64,000 nucleotides of DNA. Source: Chionis minor. Taxonomy: Eukaryota > Chordata > Aves > Charadriiformes > Chionididae. The notes beneath the pieces are model-generated. The model worked only from the letters and a program-made list of their open reading frames with translations, was not told the DNA's origin and ran no database searches. Below are positions 26,273 through 37,916 of this stretch, one piece after another. The number at the start of each line of letters is the position of its first letter. The first letter of the stretch is position 1. The stretch covers positions 212,679 to 276,678 of the forward strand of contig VZSF01003291.1 of NCBI GenBank assembly GCA_013398295.1, in the 5' to 3' direction. The position numbers were made by a program, and so were the translations under genes.

Positions 26273-29200
26273 TTAACCTAAAGCTAGACTTTTTAATGAG
26301 GAAAAAAGCCTCAGATGTTTTCCAACCACAAACAACCAGAATATGGAGAAGGAAAAAGGGCTGTGGTGCAGTAAAAATGGAGCAGAAATAGGACAACCGA
26401 GGGTTACTCCAACCAGCCTGCCACCCTGCCTGTGGTGCTCAACAAAGGGCTGGTGTCGAGCGTGGGGCGAAGGCAGCAGTGAGAAGAGGGTGTGGAAAGG
26501 ATGGAGCTGATTGGAAGTCACAGCCATAGCATCACATGGGAAGATCCAAAGGGACGGGGAAATCTCAATCCTGGGACTTGAAAAGAACAGGCACAAGAAA
26601 CTGCAAGTCAGGAGTGTGGATTTGTAACCCCTAGACATGCAATAACTGCATTTAGGGAAAGGAGCAAGGAGAAAATAACAGTTCAGGCACTGACAGGCCA
26701 CTGAATCTGAACTGACAGCATAGGGAGCTTTCAAAATCACTTTTTCAAGGAAAATTAGACATTGTGAATCAGGCTCTGCCTCCACTCTTAATCCTTCCAA
26801 GAAATGGGTCCCAGCTCTCTCCTGGCAGGACATGATTCATTCTGACCACCCTCAGTGAAAGTCAGTCGTGTCCATGTGGGAAGAAGAAAGCCCCTGGCAA
26901 ACGCCATGGATGTTGCTTTCCTGGGCATCGTCTGGGTAACATACTTCCAGCCCGAACTGCCATTCATTTTTGGCAAATGACTAATAATGACTTGCAAAAC
27001 TTGCTACTGTGTTTTTCATCACAGCTGCTCTGGGGATATGTTTCTGGCACAAAAAACGCTGCTACCATCATGACAAAAACAATTATATGAGTAGAAAAAG
27101 CAGGCCAAAAAGATATAAGGTTATTGTCAGGGTGAGGGCAGGGGAATTACTGAGATGAGTTGTCTACAAAACAGCTTAAGCAAGTTGATTTCTTATCATG
27201 ACATCATGAGTTATGCTGACTCAATTATGATGAGTGATAATCATGACAAAAACTGCTCTAGCTATGGCCTTGGGAGATGAAAATCGCAGGGAGGAATTAG
27301 CAGGGGGTGGAGAAAAAAGAAAAAGAAATGAAATTAAGTCATAGGCAACAGAATGAAAAGTTTCAGTACACATTAAGCCAACAGAGATTAGCTTAAATTA
27401 GTGTTTGAGTGGATTAGCAGGAAAAATAACTCCAAAAAAGCAGGGTAAGGATTATTTTATAGTGTGTGCCTATATAAAGCCGGGGGGAAATATGGCTCAG
27501 AGGAGTCCTGGCAGCGCAGACAACCCAGAAAAGGTGCATGCTCCGGGTCCCCAGGCAGAGGGGGCATTTAGGACTGGAGTGCTGCATCCTCAAGTCTTAT
27601 CCTCATCATATAACGCTTTTCATAAATCCACCTAACATCCCTATAAAACTGGAGGATTTTTATGCCTCCTTGAGTGCTCAGAATCTCACAGTTCTGGTTG
27701 TCAGAAATCTGTCATTTTTCACCTAAATTTCCTCATTGAAAAGCTACACCGGACATCAGGGCACGGTCCCCTCTTAGGATGCTGCAGAGCTGTAACACGC
27801 TCTTGATCTCCCTTTTGCATGGATAACCAAGCCAGCATCTCTCAGTTCCATCACTCCAAATGTCCCTGCCTTTCCTGGGACTCTGGAGGCTGCTGAGCAT
27901 ATTCCAGGTGGGAAACCCAATCCCCCAAAGGCTATCTCCGCCCTGGAATTAGGGGGCAGCTGGGTGCTGAGAAACCCACCTCTGAGAAAAGGGCTAAAAA
28001 ACAAATAAAACCATGCAAGAGCTAAGGAAATCTGAAAGTAACAAGATGATTTGTGTAAACTTTAAATTGAGCAAGTTTCAGGCAGGAGGTTCAAGTTACA
28101 ATTTGCGGGCAGGGAGAGGCAAAGTCACGCACAACAGCAGCAGCTTCAAAGCAAGAGATTTCTTCCTTGCTGCCTTTGTGCCACCCTCCACCACGTGGAA
28201 AATTCGGGCAAATGGATCCTGGTTTGCTGTGTGCTAAAGCAAAGAAAAAAAGTCAAAATATCTGAGCTTTCCCTGTCAATTCTGGGTGGTGGGAAACAGT
28301 TGAGCATTTGTGTAGGGCACAGCCGTGCAGGCGGGGAGCTTGTGATCTGGGAGCTCAAATTTTACCTGTAGCCTGAGATCGCACACAAAAGGAAAATACA
28401 TTTACGGGTTTTGCAGGACGCTTGCTGCCTGAGCACATGTGGAGGGCTAAGGCATGGCTCTGGCCGTGCTCCCCTGCGGACCACCCACCACCTCCAGGTC
28501 CCCCCCTCACAGCCAGCCCTTCTCCCTCCGGTGTCTCTGGGACACCCCAGCGCGGCGAGGGAGCGGGAGCAATTTGAACGCCAGACAAACGTAAATAGTT
28601 GCAGGTTCAGAAAACAGGAGATAGACATTTTTGCGATAGAGCTGTCAGAAAGTGAGACATAACTATAAAGTCAAAATGAATAACCTGCCTGGCTTGGGAG
28701 CATGGAAAATGCGCTGAGGGCAGGACTTATGCAACAGGGCAAGATATTTATCAGTTCTGCTTTTTTCGCCTTTCACACCCCCCCCCGAAATTGGAACTGA
28801 GAGCTGGAAAGGGAGAGGCTGGGGGGTGAGAGAGAAAACAAGGATCCTTCATTTCTTAGGCTGCCATTTCAAAAGCATGACACGGAGACAGTGATACTGG
28901 GAACAATTTACAAGGAGCCCATGATTTGCTCCTCTCTGACTACTTTTGAGGAAGATTCAGATGTGACAATGGCAAGGGAGAAAGGGATAGACCCTCTCCC
29001 ACCCAACAGCTCCTTGAGATTACCACTAACATAGTCAGGGCTCGGACTGGGAACAGGGTGCTTGAGCGCATCTCTGCCACACTTGGTGACAAGGGATATT
29101 GCTCCTGAGCCTGCGTTCAGCAACACCTTAAAAAAATGCCTTTCAGAGGGGATCAAAACCAAATGCAAATGCGTCTGCCTGTCCAAATCCAGAGGAGATG

Positions 29201-32024
29201 ACAGCTGAGAGGTTCGGGTGAAGTGGGGAAGAATTTGCAAGAAATGCTTGTGGGTGGTAGAGTGATGTAACCCTTTAGGTAGCTCGCAGCGCTTTGAGGT
29301 TTGCAATCCATTAAGTTTCCATTAAAAACCTGGCAATCTTCAGGCAAGCATTGCAACATCCGATTTCCGTACGCCCGAGAGGGTGCCGACCCACGGGCTT
29401 CTCCCTGCGCCCTGCTCCCCCCGGGTGCTCAGGCGCTGCTCTCAATGTCAAGAGCCAGAAGCCACTCGCTCCTGGGAGAAATGACTCAACAGCCAGACCA
29501 GAGACACATTCCAGGGTGCAGGAAAACAACTAAAACCTTGAGTGGTCTTGCAACATCCAGCCACTCCAAAGAGTGAAGCAATCACCCACATGAGCTGCTT
29601 TTCAGCACAGCTAAGCTGAAGTCTGTCTGCGGAGCCCAGGAGTAACCAGGATAAGAGTTTGATCCTCGATGGTTTTATGGAGAACCCAAACCCAGAGTAA
29701 CATGGCCCTGAGTGGACATCAACGCCCCTTCCCACCCCACCAGTTCAGTGCGGACAGTGGGCTGTGTGCTGGGCATCCCTAAAATGCAGAAAGAGCTTGC
29801 TCAGGCTGTGGTATGGGCAGAGAGAAGCAGCCCAAACTTCCCTTTGCAGGGATGCAAAACTGCTGCCGTGGGAGAAGGAACCACCTCCTTACCCCATGTC
29901 CTCTGTACTCGGAAACAACATCTACAGGAGAGTTGCATTTTTGGCACCTTAACAGTTACATTAAACTTATTTGGATATTTGTCTTCTGTTTTGCAAGCGT
30001 GGAAAATGTCCATGCTCTAGGGAGAAGATTGAAAAAAACCCAACAAAAAAAAATAGTGAAAATGAGTATATGTTTTTAGTGGGAAGGAGGGTAGTTTTTC
30101 AAAAATTTTAAAGCAAAAATTTTGCAGATAATGCTGGTACATTTGTATCACAGAAAGAATTGTTAGAAACAAACATTTCAGAGCCAAAAGAAGCTCAGCC
30201 CTAGCAGGTGTTTTATGACGTTAACGGAGCCAAGTGAAGAAAGCATCTATCCATTACAGATGCAATTATCTGTTTGAACTGAAAACACAAACTTTGGAGA
30301 AAACAGCAAAATGCTTGTCTTCCAAAATATTTAAGTTATTTGGAGCGTTTGACCAGTAGGAGGGAGCAAAGCAGGAACAAATCTACCCATGTAGTGCTTC
30401 CAAATGTACATATACTACTCACGCTTTTCATAGCTGAATGATTAACAACAAAGACAATTACATTCTTGCTACAGCTGATTAAACAGTTGATCCCACAGAC
30501 CCCAGGCTTCTCAGACACGGTTGTTTGCCATAAGCATAACCAGCAAAACACAAACAAGGCTAAAGCGGAGATGTTCATCTGCCATGGCTCGGGTTCAGGA
30601 CAGCAAATCTACCCAGAGTCATGCATAAATACAAAACACATCCTGTTTATCCTAAAATTAATATGATTTATCCAGAACTTAATAGGGTTGTAAACGGGAA
30701 GGTGTGGTTAAATTTGTAACTGAGCTAGGATCTGAATTGTCCCTCTGCTGCTATTACCAAAGAGCTGAAGTGGCCAAGCCCTGTGTACAGGAGTCTTGGA
30801 TGCCTCTTTGGTTTACGGGTTAACATCCCAGTATTTTCTTGGCTGTACCTAGAGCGTCCCACCAGCCCAGCTGGGCAACTCTAGATGATGCCTTAAGCAT
30901 GCGAACAGCTCTCCATTTGGAAAAGCTCGGATTCCCATTGAGCCTGTGCCGTAAAGACATCACCCAAGAGTCCATTCCCCACCTACAGCTGCCACCTACA
31001 GGGGCATTGTGAGTCATGTTACACTGAATATCTGACTTCTAGAGAAATAAGTCTCATTGAACTTTAATGATCTATCATCTCAGCAGGCTTAGACTTATTC
31101 CTTGCTACATTCCACAAATTCCCCTGGAAATTATTTTACATTCAGCTTTGTTTTTCCTTTTTGGAAGCATTGAGTGTTGTCTCCTTAATGGGCCTTTGCA
31201 AGAAACAATTGCATTTATATTGGCAATCCTTTTTTCAAGATATTACTAAATCTCCAGTCCTGTGGGACAACACAAGTTGGATAAATAAGAAGAAAGCTGG
31301 CTTCTGACCACTTTTTGCAAGGAAAAAAATGTGCTTTACTATGTGGCATAATAGACAGTATTTCCACATCGCTAGACAGAAGCTCTTTCTGTGGAAAAAG
31401 AATACTGCAAGCCTTTCACATTTTAGCCCAAGTGGAGTATCGTCTCCAAAACAAAAACGCTCAAAATGTTCTAGAAGTGAGTCCATATTTGACATTCAAT
31501 ATCCATCAATCACTTCTGTCTCTGTATCATTTCTATTACAACAAATCTTGGACCCGAACACGGCTGACCTTTTTTGTACCCCTCAGTGGTGTATATGGAC
31601 TACAAAAAAATTCTCCTCCACATTCCTATACTGATAAAGGACCTCCAGTCCTGAAAAGTTTGCAAACTAAAAAAACAGGAGAAGAGGTGAGGGAGAGCTG
31701 TCATCGCCACAGAGCTGAAGACCTGGAGCACAGGAGCTGAGGCAACATCCCCTTGCAGAAAGCACATGGTGGAACAGAGAGGACCATCACAAGCACAAGA
31801 CTGCAGCTGGTGTCTGTACTGAGATATCTAATGTCTTACTGTGAGAGCAGTGTTCTGGAAGAAATATCATGTTTCTTGGTGGTTTTGGTGAGGGAACTCT
31901 TGCAAGGGTGAAGGGGTTTGTTCTTGACCCTTTGCTCTCTCAACAGACTCTTAGAGGTAGACTTGGTCCCTCCAAGGCTTGGTCTTAACCCTGAAAGAGG
32001 AGGCTGCCTGTTCTAGAAGTGGCC
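26273..32024. other. Non-coding unique sequence, no gene recognised
   Basis: No exon, RNA gene or mobile element is recognised. The longest frame is 186 codons on the - strand (26273-26833, ATG start), with no family resemblance. A mildly CpG-richer patch lies around 29.36-29.45 kb but is too short and sparse to be a CpG island. The AP-1/MARE-like cluster near 27.2 kb is listed separately. Confidence 0.6.
27193..27247. promoter_or_regulatory. Cluster of AP-1/MARE/ATF-like motifs
   Basis: Within 55 bases there are TCATGACATCATGA (27196-27209, a near-palindrome resembling ATF/CREB-type half sites), TGCTGACTCA (27214-27223, the left side of a MAF-recognition element containing the AP-1 core TGACTCA), and TGATGAGTGATAATCATGAC (27229-27248). 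These are motifs typically bound by bZIP factors such as AP-1, MAF/NRL and ATF. No promoter or gene is adjacent. It could be a distal enhancer, or a chance cluster in AT-rich DNA. Confidence 0.25.
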
Positions 32025-32046
32025 AAAAAAAAAAAAAAAAAAAAAA
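32025..32046 (+). repeat. A22 homopolymer
   Basis: This is an unbroken run of 22 adenines, the longest homopolymer in the window. No AATAAA-type signal or recognisable coding remnant lies just upstream, so I cannot call a processed pseudogene. The tract may simply be a slippage-prone simple repeat. Confidence 0.97.
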
Positions 32047-32330
32047 TCACAAATACGTCTGCACTAAGAATGCAATGCAAGTGTTTTTTTCCCCAAGCTA
32101 TCTTCACACCCTTGGTGCAGTGGACTTCTTTTGGTACATAAAATGCTGTGTAAGGCACCAGGAGAAGACACACAATCACCCTCTAACGTCAGTACGGAGC
32201 GTGGAGCTCGCAGTCCACCCGGGCCTGCTGCTAAGACATGAAAGCTGAGATTTACAGCCAAAGCAGCTAATAGTCACCTGCCACCCAGGGATGTGATCTG
32301 CAGGGTCTTGTTTTATATTTAGTTAATGGA

Positions 32331-32380
32331 CACCAACTGGAAAGATTCCCATTGACTCCAAAGGGCCTTGCTCCAACACA
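32331..32380. repeat. Possible fragment of an ancient amniote interspersed repeat
   Basis: The words AGATTCCCATTGACTCCAAAGGGC resemble the 'cccattgacttcaatggg' segment that recurs in old repeats of birds, turtles and crocodilians. Only about 50 bases are similar and the family name is not certain. Two other stretches in this window (35.2 and 39.5 kb) may be parts of the same family. Confidence 0.3.
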
Positions 32381-32495
32381 TAATGTATTAATGGAATAAA
32401 TCACCCTGTTAAATCATCAGAAGTCATGGACAGACTCGTTCCTCAACCTTAAGTCCCTGTCCAGATGATACAGCTTCTCTTTAAGGGAGGAATGA

Positions 32496-32541
32496 GAGGA
32501 GTTAATTAATCCGGGGGCTAGAGGAGTTAATCCTGGGACTA
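32496..32541. repeat. 25-bp imperfect direct repeat carrying TAATCC motifs
   Basis: GAGGAGTTAATTAATCCGGG (32496-32515) and GAGGAGTTAATCCTGGGACT (32521-32540) are two copies of one unit, the second lacking four bases. Each holds TAATCC, the core bound by OTX/PITX/CRX-type homeodomain proteins. The duplication is plain; any regulatory meaning is inference. Confidence 0.6.
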
Positions 32542-35028
32542 AAGACTGGGCTGCTGAAATGCAAATTTCACATTCCCTCCAAACAAACACCTCTGAAAAA
32601 GGAAAATCAGAGCAGGGTCCCCAGGGACAGACCAGAATGAGCCACCCTGATTCTCTGATGGTCCTTCAGCAGCCAAGTCCTCCCCTACCTACCCCAGAGG
32701 GTCTGGCTACATAGGTAGTAAGGAATGTGCAGGCAAGAAAAGGCTGCCATTGCTCATTAGAAGGCAAGGATGAGAGTGAAAAAATAAGTGTACTCTGGAA
32801 GGCTGGATTTTGCTGCCTGGGATACATCTCCATACACTCAGCCCGTCTTGGAGCTAGAGAGCCCTGAAGCTCTTGGAACCTTCTGCTGCAACTTTCCATC
32901 CAAAACCTCCACGTGGACTCACTTGTAAATGGCAAGAGATTAGAGAACTTCCCGTCGTCATCACTTATTCATGAAAAGTTTGGAAAAATCTTGCTTTCTG
33001 CAGGAAAAAAAAAAAAGGATCGGATCTTGAGGGAGGGGGGGAAATAAAATGTTTATAGTGTGCATTACCTAAAAAAGTAATTCATATGATGAATCTTTAT
33101 CTTAGAAGCCCTGGACTAAAAACAAATAAATGAATCATTCAAATTATTGTGGAAACAGTAATGTTTCATGTTATTTATGTGTTTAATGTTCCTTTTAGGG
33201 TTAGGTTTTTTTCTTCTTGTAAAGAAAGGCAGTTTTCGTAGCATTGCCGTGAATACCAATGTCAAATTCTATTTTAACAGTGTTCAGTGATGCATGAACA
33301 TCCCAAAGGCAGAATTTTAAAAACACCAAAACCATTTGTTAAAGAGTAACTAGACAAGTTGAACAGTTTTCCTTTTCCTGCAAACTTTATAAAGACAGGA
33401 CGAAATATGGTTTCACGAGTGTCTGAGCCAATCCCCGTTACAATTAACAGGAATCATTTCATTGACTTTATCTGAACTTTGGCTCAGGACCATAAAAGTC
33501 TTTTTCTACTGGCAAACAGTTTTCGCGGCCAAAATTATTGATAAGATTGCAGGAAACCAAAGTATTTATGAAATGGCTAGTGGTGTCCCAACCAGATGGT
33601 ATGGTATGTCCTAGTTACTCTCTAGAGATCTTTAAGCTGCCACTTAAAGCGTGGGATGCCATTTGCAGCAACAGAGCAGCAATGATGGGACTCCAGTAGG
33701 TGCTCCTATGCAAAGGCAGAAGATCCCCCACCTTTTTTTAGAAAAGGAGGAAATGAAGGGAACCTTGCTATGAAAAGCACTGTCTCAAGCCCAAACACGT
33801 CAATTGGGAAACAGCAGGTTTCCTTTCACCAAGACAGCAACCTCATCTTTGCTGGATCCTCCCTCAAACAGGTTACCCGATTCAGTGCTGTTCCAAAGGT
33901 ATTTCCATTCAATCCTCTGCTGTGATATTTCTAGCCTCATCCTTGTACATGTAGTTGTCAAGGCAGGAATTTGCTGCCTTGCTACACATCTTCACACCTC
34001 TTTTTTTTTTTCTTCCACTCTACATGATATACCATGGCTACAATACTAGCTCTGCTAATTTTAGCAGGTTTTAGCCGTGGCTTTTTTTTTTGCATTCATT
34101 TCTCAGCCTGCAATAAAAGATGCACAAAATGATAATGTTCAATTAAAAAAAACAAACACCTGCAAACTTTATGTCACTTGCCTTCTGTTCACTGCCCCTT
34201 GCATCGACCTCTTGCAGAGGGGGCTGGGGACAGCAGTTGGGTGACATTCCCACCCGATGACTCGTGGCAAGGGCTGGCGCTGGGGACAAGGTGGGTAGCG
34301 AGGTGGGGAGGAGGTTGTTCAAGCCAGCAGTGCCCTGGGGAACTGCTGGGGAGAGCAGGTCCCATTCCAGCGCTTAGGAAGCATTGCTTCCCGAGCCAAT
34401 TGAGTGTGAAAGATGGATGAGGGGTTGCCTGCCTGAGAAGGACGGAGGCAGAAAGTGCTGTGAGAGCATTCAGTTCCGCTCTGAAGTATAACAGCATCTT
34501 TTCTGTAAATTATTTCCCCCGAATCCTCAGTTTATGGAATACTGGGGCAAAAGTGTGTGATGCCGACCGGTTAATCCTGGGAGGAGAGAGGCTCTCTACG
34601 GGATGCTTGGCCAGCATCCGTGGACTAACATCAGCTACAGACGCAGCCCCTCCATTTCTTCGCATAGGTTAGGTCAATTCATTTCAATAAACTGTGTGAG
34701 TGAACAGGTACATGCACAATTAGCATCATTACCCAGCTGTAAAACAAATGAGTAGTGTGCTAAATTTCCCTCTTCGGATGCATACCAGAAAGATTACATA
34801 TATGTGAATAAGCATGTGCTGAGGATCTCTGGGAAACCATGTGTTACTGAGCCGTGGTCTTTGGGGAGGCATGAACGTTAGTGGGAGCCTTGGGATTTGG
34901 CCATTCCTTTGTATCAAGAGTAGATTTTAATATCGAATGTGGGTAGTGACAACACGAGAGATCGACCTGCCTCTACCAGCGCTCTTTTGACTTTCTTAAA
35001 GCCTCAAGATGTGAGTGGGAATCACATG

Positions 35029-35046
35029 ATTATTATTAATAATAAT
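35029..35046. repeat. Perfect 18-bp AT palindrome
   Basis: ATTATTATTAATAATAAT is its own reverse complement. It probably arose from trinucleotide ATT/AAT slippage around a symmetric centre. In supercoiled DNA it could extrude as a small cruciform, but no associated function is visible. Confidence 0.95.
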
Positions 35047-35191
35047 AACAGAGAAGGGGAACACCAAGAGCAACGACAAGAATAACCCAAACTATGTCAG
35101 GCTTGTTAAAGGCAAGTCAAAAACAATTTGGGACCTAATTTGTTGAGAATAAAACATCAAGAGCATTTAGACCTGCGCCTCACCTGGCCTC

Positions 35192-35265
35192 AAGCTCGGC
35201 AAGGACTTACACATAGGCCTAATTTTAAGCACGCGACTCATGTATGTGATTTAATGTGTGCATTT
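35192..35265. repeat. Possible fragment of an ancient amniote interspersed repeat
   Basis: The order GCAAGGACTTACACAT, CTAATTTTAAGCACGCGACT and CATGTATGTG resembles an old repeat family of sauropsids built around alternating 'cttaa' and 'agcacgtgagt' words. Divergence is high and the ends are not definable. The call rests on recalled word order, not alignment. Confidence 0.3.
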
Positions 35266-37387
35266 AGTGAGTTTAAAATTACGTATATTTAAGAGCACTG
35301 CTGACTCAGGGGGTATATTCCTGTATTTATGTTGTAGCTTCAAATTCTTCATAATTACATTACCCCTCCTGCTCTCTTCAGATATTTCCATCTTTCCTCT
35401 GTGTCAGGAAAAGTCTCGCTTTCACAGTTTGTTAATCAGTTTATGATAACACAATCTTCACGGTGTTTTCCTTGGCAGCATGCCTTAGACTAAAATTATT
35501 TAATGATCTGAGCATTAATTGGAGATTAAGGTTTGTGGTTATCTGTACTTGGGTCTCCCAATGAATGTGAACCCAACAGGGCTGAAGACATCCATCCTTT
35601 TCTAGGATCGAGGGTCAAATTACTAAGAAATAGTGAGATCCAGTAGGCTGATGTCATTGTGGTGCTGCTTGGTACAGATTTCACGTGGCATCTAGGTTTG
35701 TATTTCCTTTTTCCAAGGAAATTAGAGAAGTTTAGTCCCACTGCCCTCTCCTTACATGCCCGTACTACAAGGCTGGTGCAGAGAGATAAAAAAATGGCCT
35801 GATGTCACTTATTGCCTGAGGTTGTCCCTGAGGCAGAAGATGCTGGTTTGCCTTCCAGCTCCCAAACTGGGCTGTGGAACTGGGTGCCCTGCATCCCCAG
35901 CAAAAAAAAATGGTCCTGGAGAAGGTCATCCTTATTTCCTCCTGTTGCTCTGATTCACCTGTGATGGTCCTTCAAGGAAGACCTGGCTGGACCCAGCAGT
36001 ATTTTCCCCAAGCCCCAGTCACTCACTACAGGCTATGTCTTTCCCACAGAGTTATTAGAAGAATTCTTAATTCTTTTACTACTGTTTTTGTTTCACAATT
36101 TTTTAAGGCAACAGCAGGTTTTCAAAAATCCATTAAATAAAAATAATAATAAAAAAAATCAGCAGTAAAAGTGGTTTAGGAAGTGGAGGTGATGGCTTAC
36201 TGATTCTTTTCCATATAGCAGGAAGACATGTGGTTCCAAAGAAAATCAAAATATAGACAAAAAAAAGCTTCAAGAAAATGGTAAAAAGAAAATAAATTAA
36301 ATAAAATAAAAATCCCAGTCTCCCCAATTAGTTAAACGAGGGAAATGAATGCCACCTGGACGGCAGCAGATATTGGACTGTTTGGATTTTCCAGAAGAGG
36401 AAAAGAAATTCACTTTTCTCTCCCCCTGTGTCCCCACTTTTCATCTGTCTTAATTTGTTCACATTATTTTGTCAGACGTCTGCCCAGCTCCAAGTCAAAT
36501 AACCTTCCTCATCCTGCCTTCTGCAGGATAAAACAGATCCAAGCAAGGGAATACAAGAGTGCATATCCGAGCAATCTCGGCACTTGGGATGTATAAACCC
36601 AAGCTTAAGCCTCACTCTCAGTTCTAGTTTGTAGGTCGTCCCTTTAAAAACCTGTTGAAATACTTTGAATAGCTGGAATTAGCATTGAAAATATCCTTCC
36701 TGCTATGCCCCAACCCTCCCCCCGCAACTACAGAACCTAGATTTCCACTGAAATACTGAATCATTTCGTTATTGCCTTATACTGCTTCTGCCTTTCAAAG
36801 AGCAGGTGGCCTTAGCACCGATTAGTTAAATAAACACAGCGAAAGGAAGAGTTAGTCTGGCAGAGGGGGGGAGTAAGAGCTAATATATCTTCTCGCTGAG
36901 GTCCGAAGTGTGTGCATGTGTATACACAAACAAAGCAAGCACAGGAATTTTTCATCGTTTTGTGTTTTACACGGCGACAGGGATTTACCAGCTTGAGTGG
37001 AAAGTATAAACAAAACCCCATTGAAGGGCAAAGCCTGCCTAAAAGACCAGAACAAATTCTGTCCTTCCCTCAGGAAGATTCCTGAGAATACAAGAAAAAG
37101 AAGGGAAAAAAAAAGGTAGTAAGAATCGCAGGCATCTGGCAAGATCAAGCGATGATGGCTGAAGACACAAAGCCATTGTCAGGTGGGAAAGGGGATGCCT
37201 AATAGCCACTTCTGCTGATAATAAATGGAAGAAAATAGCTATTTTGGGGTGGGTGGGGGGAGAATTATTGTCTAAAGCAGTAGAATCCACTGCTTAAAGC
37301 ACATAGCATGAGCTAGCCAGGTGCTAAGGGCCAAGGATTTGAATTTCTTTTAAAGGAGTGAAGGAATTCATGGCAGGGGTTTTTTTT

Positions 37388-37450
37388 GGGGGTGGGAAGG
37401 TGGGAAAGGGAAGGAGGTAAGGGAAAAGGGGAGAAAAAAAGTAGGAAAAA
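37388..37450 (+). repeat. G-rich purine tract with G-quadruplex-type motif
   Basis: The + strand from 37388 to 37410 fits four runs of three or more G separated by loops of at most seven bases (GGGGG T GGG AAGGT GGG AAA GGG). It continues as an almost pure purine tract to about 37450, and a T-run precedes it. Such sequence can form a G-quadruplex or triplex DNA in vitro. No promoter is visible next to it. Confidence 0.8.
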
Positions 37451-37887
37451 CATCATGAGAAATATCACAGTAGCAAGGAGAGAAGGCAGCTGAAAAAGTC
37501 AAGGATAACTAAAGAAGCACATGAAGCATGACCTTGAAATGAGACTGATGAAGTGAGCTTTTTGGGTTGAGTGCTGGCTGGAAAAGGGGGTTTGGACCGC
37601 TGCCCAAGGAAACTGCCTCCTGCTATTTAATTCCTAATGAGTTCAGGGAACAAGGATTTTGCACAGTCTTTGAAATAAACAGGATTGTGTTAAAGAAATA
37701 CTTGAGACCATCATTAATTTCTACTTCTAGTGGAAACATGCCATGAGACCCCACATCCTGGCTAATCACTTGGGTCAAAAAAGTAACATAATGCGAATTT
37801 CAGCACTATATATTACTTTGTAGGGCCAAATAATTCTACTTGTTCATTTCATGCCTGTATTGTGGCTCTTCAGAAGAGAAGGGTCAT

Positions 37888-37916
37888 TGCTAATTAATAA
37901 TTATGTTAATTACATA
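37888..37916. promoter_or_regulatory. Homeodomain-type TAAT cluster (candidate conserved element)
   Basis: TAATTAATAATTATG (37891-37905) followed by TTAATTAC (37906-37913) packs several overlapping TAAT/ATTA homeodomain cores into under 25 bases, in a locally AT-rich region that is not a simple repeat. The flanks (about 37830-38100) read like ordinary complex sequence. Dense TAATTA words are common in developmental enhancers, but the call rests on motif density alone. Confidence 0.25.

Noticed and set aside
26273..26833. 186-codon open frame on -
   Set aside because: It starts at ATG but lies next to a CR1 end, has no recognisable domain and has no polyadenylation or promoter context. A chance frame is the simplest reading.
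29350..29460. Possible CpG island
   Set aside because: Only about 100 bases are CpG-enriched, too short for an island.
29654..29666. AGAGTTTGATCCT, identical to the start of the universal bacterial 16S rRNA 27F site
   Set aside because: Only 13 bases match, the next bases differ from 16S rRNA and nothing downstream resembles rRNA. It is a chance match in vertebrate DNA.
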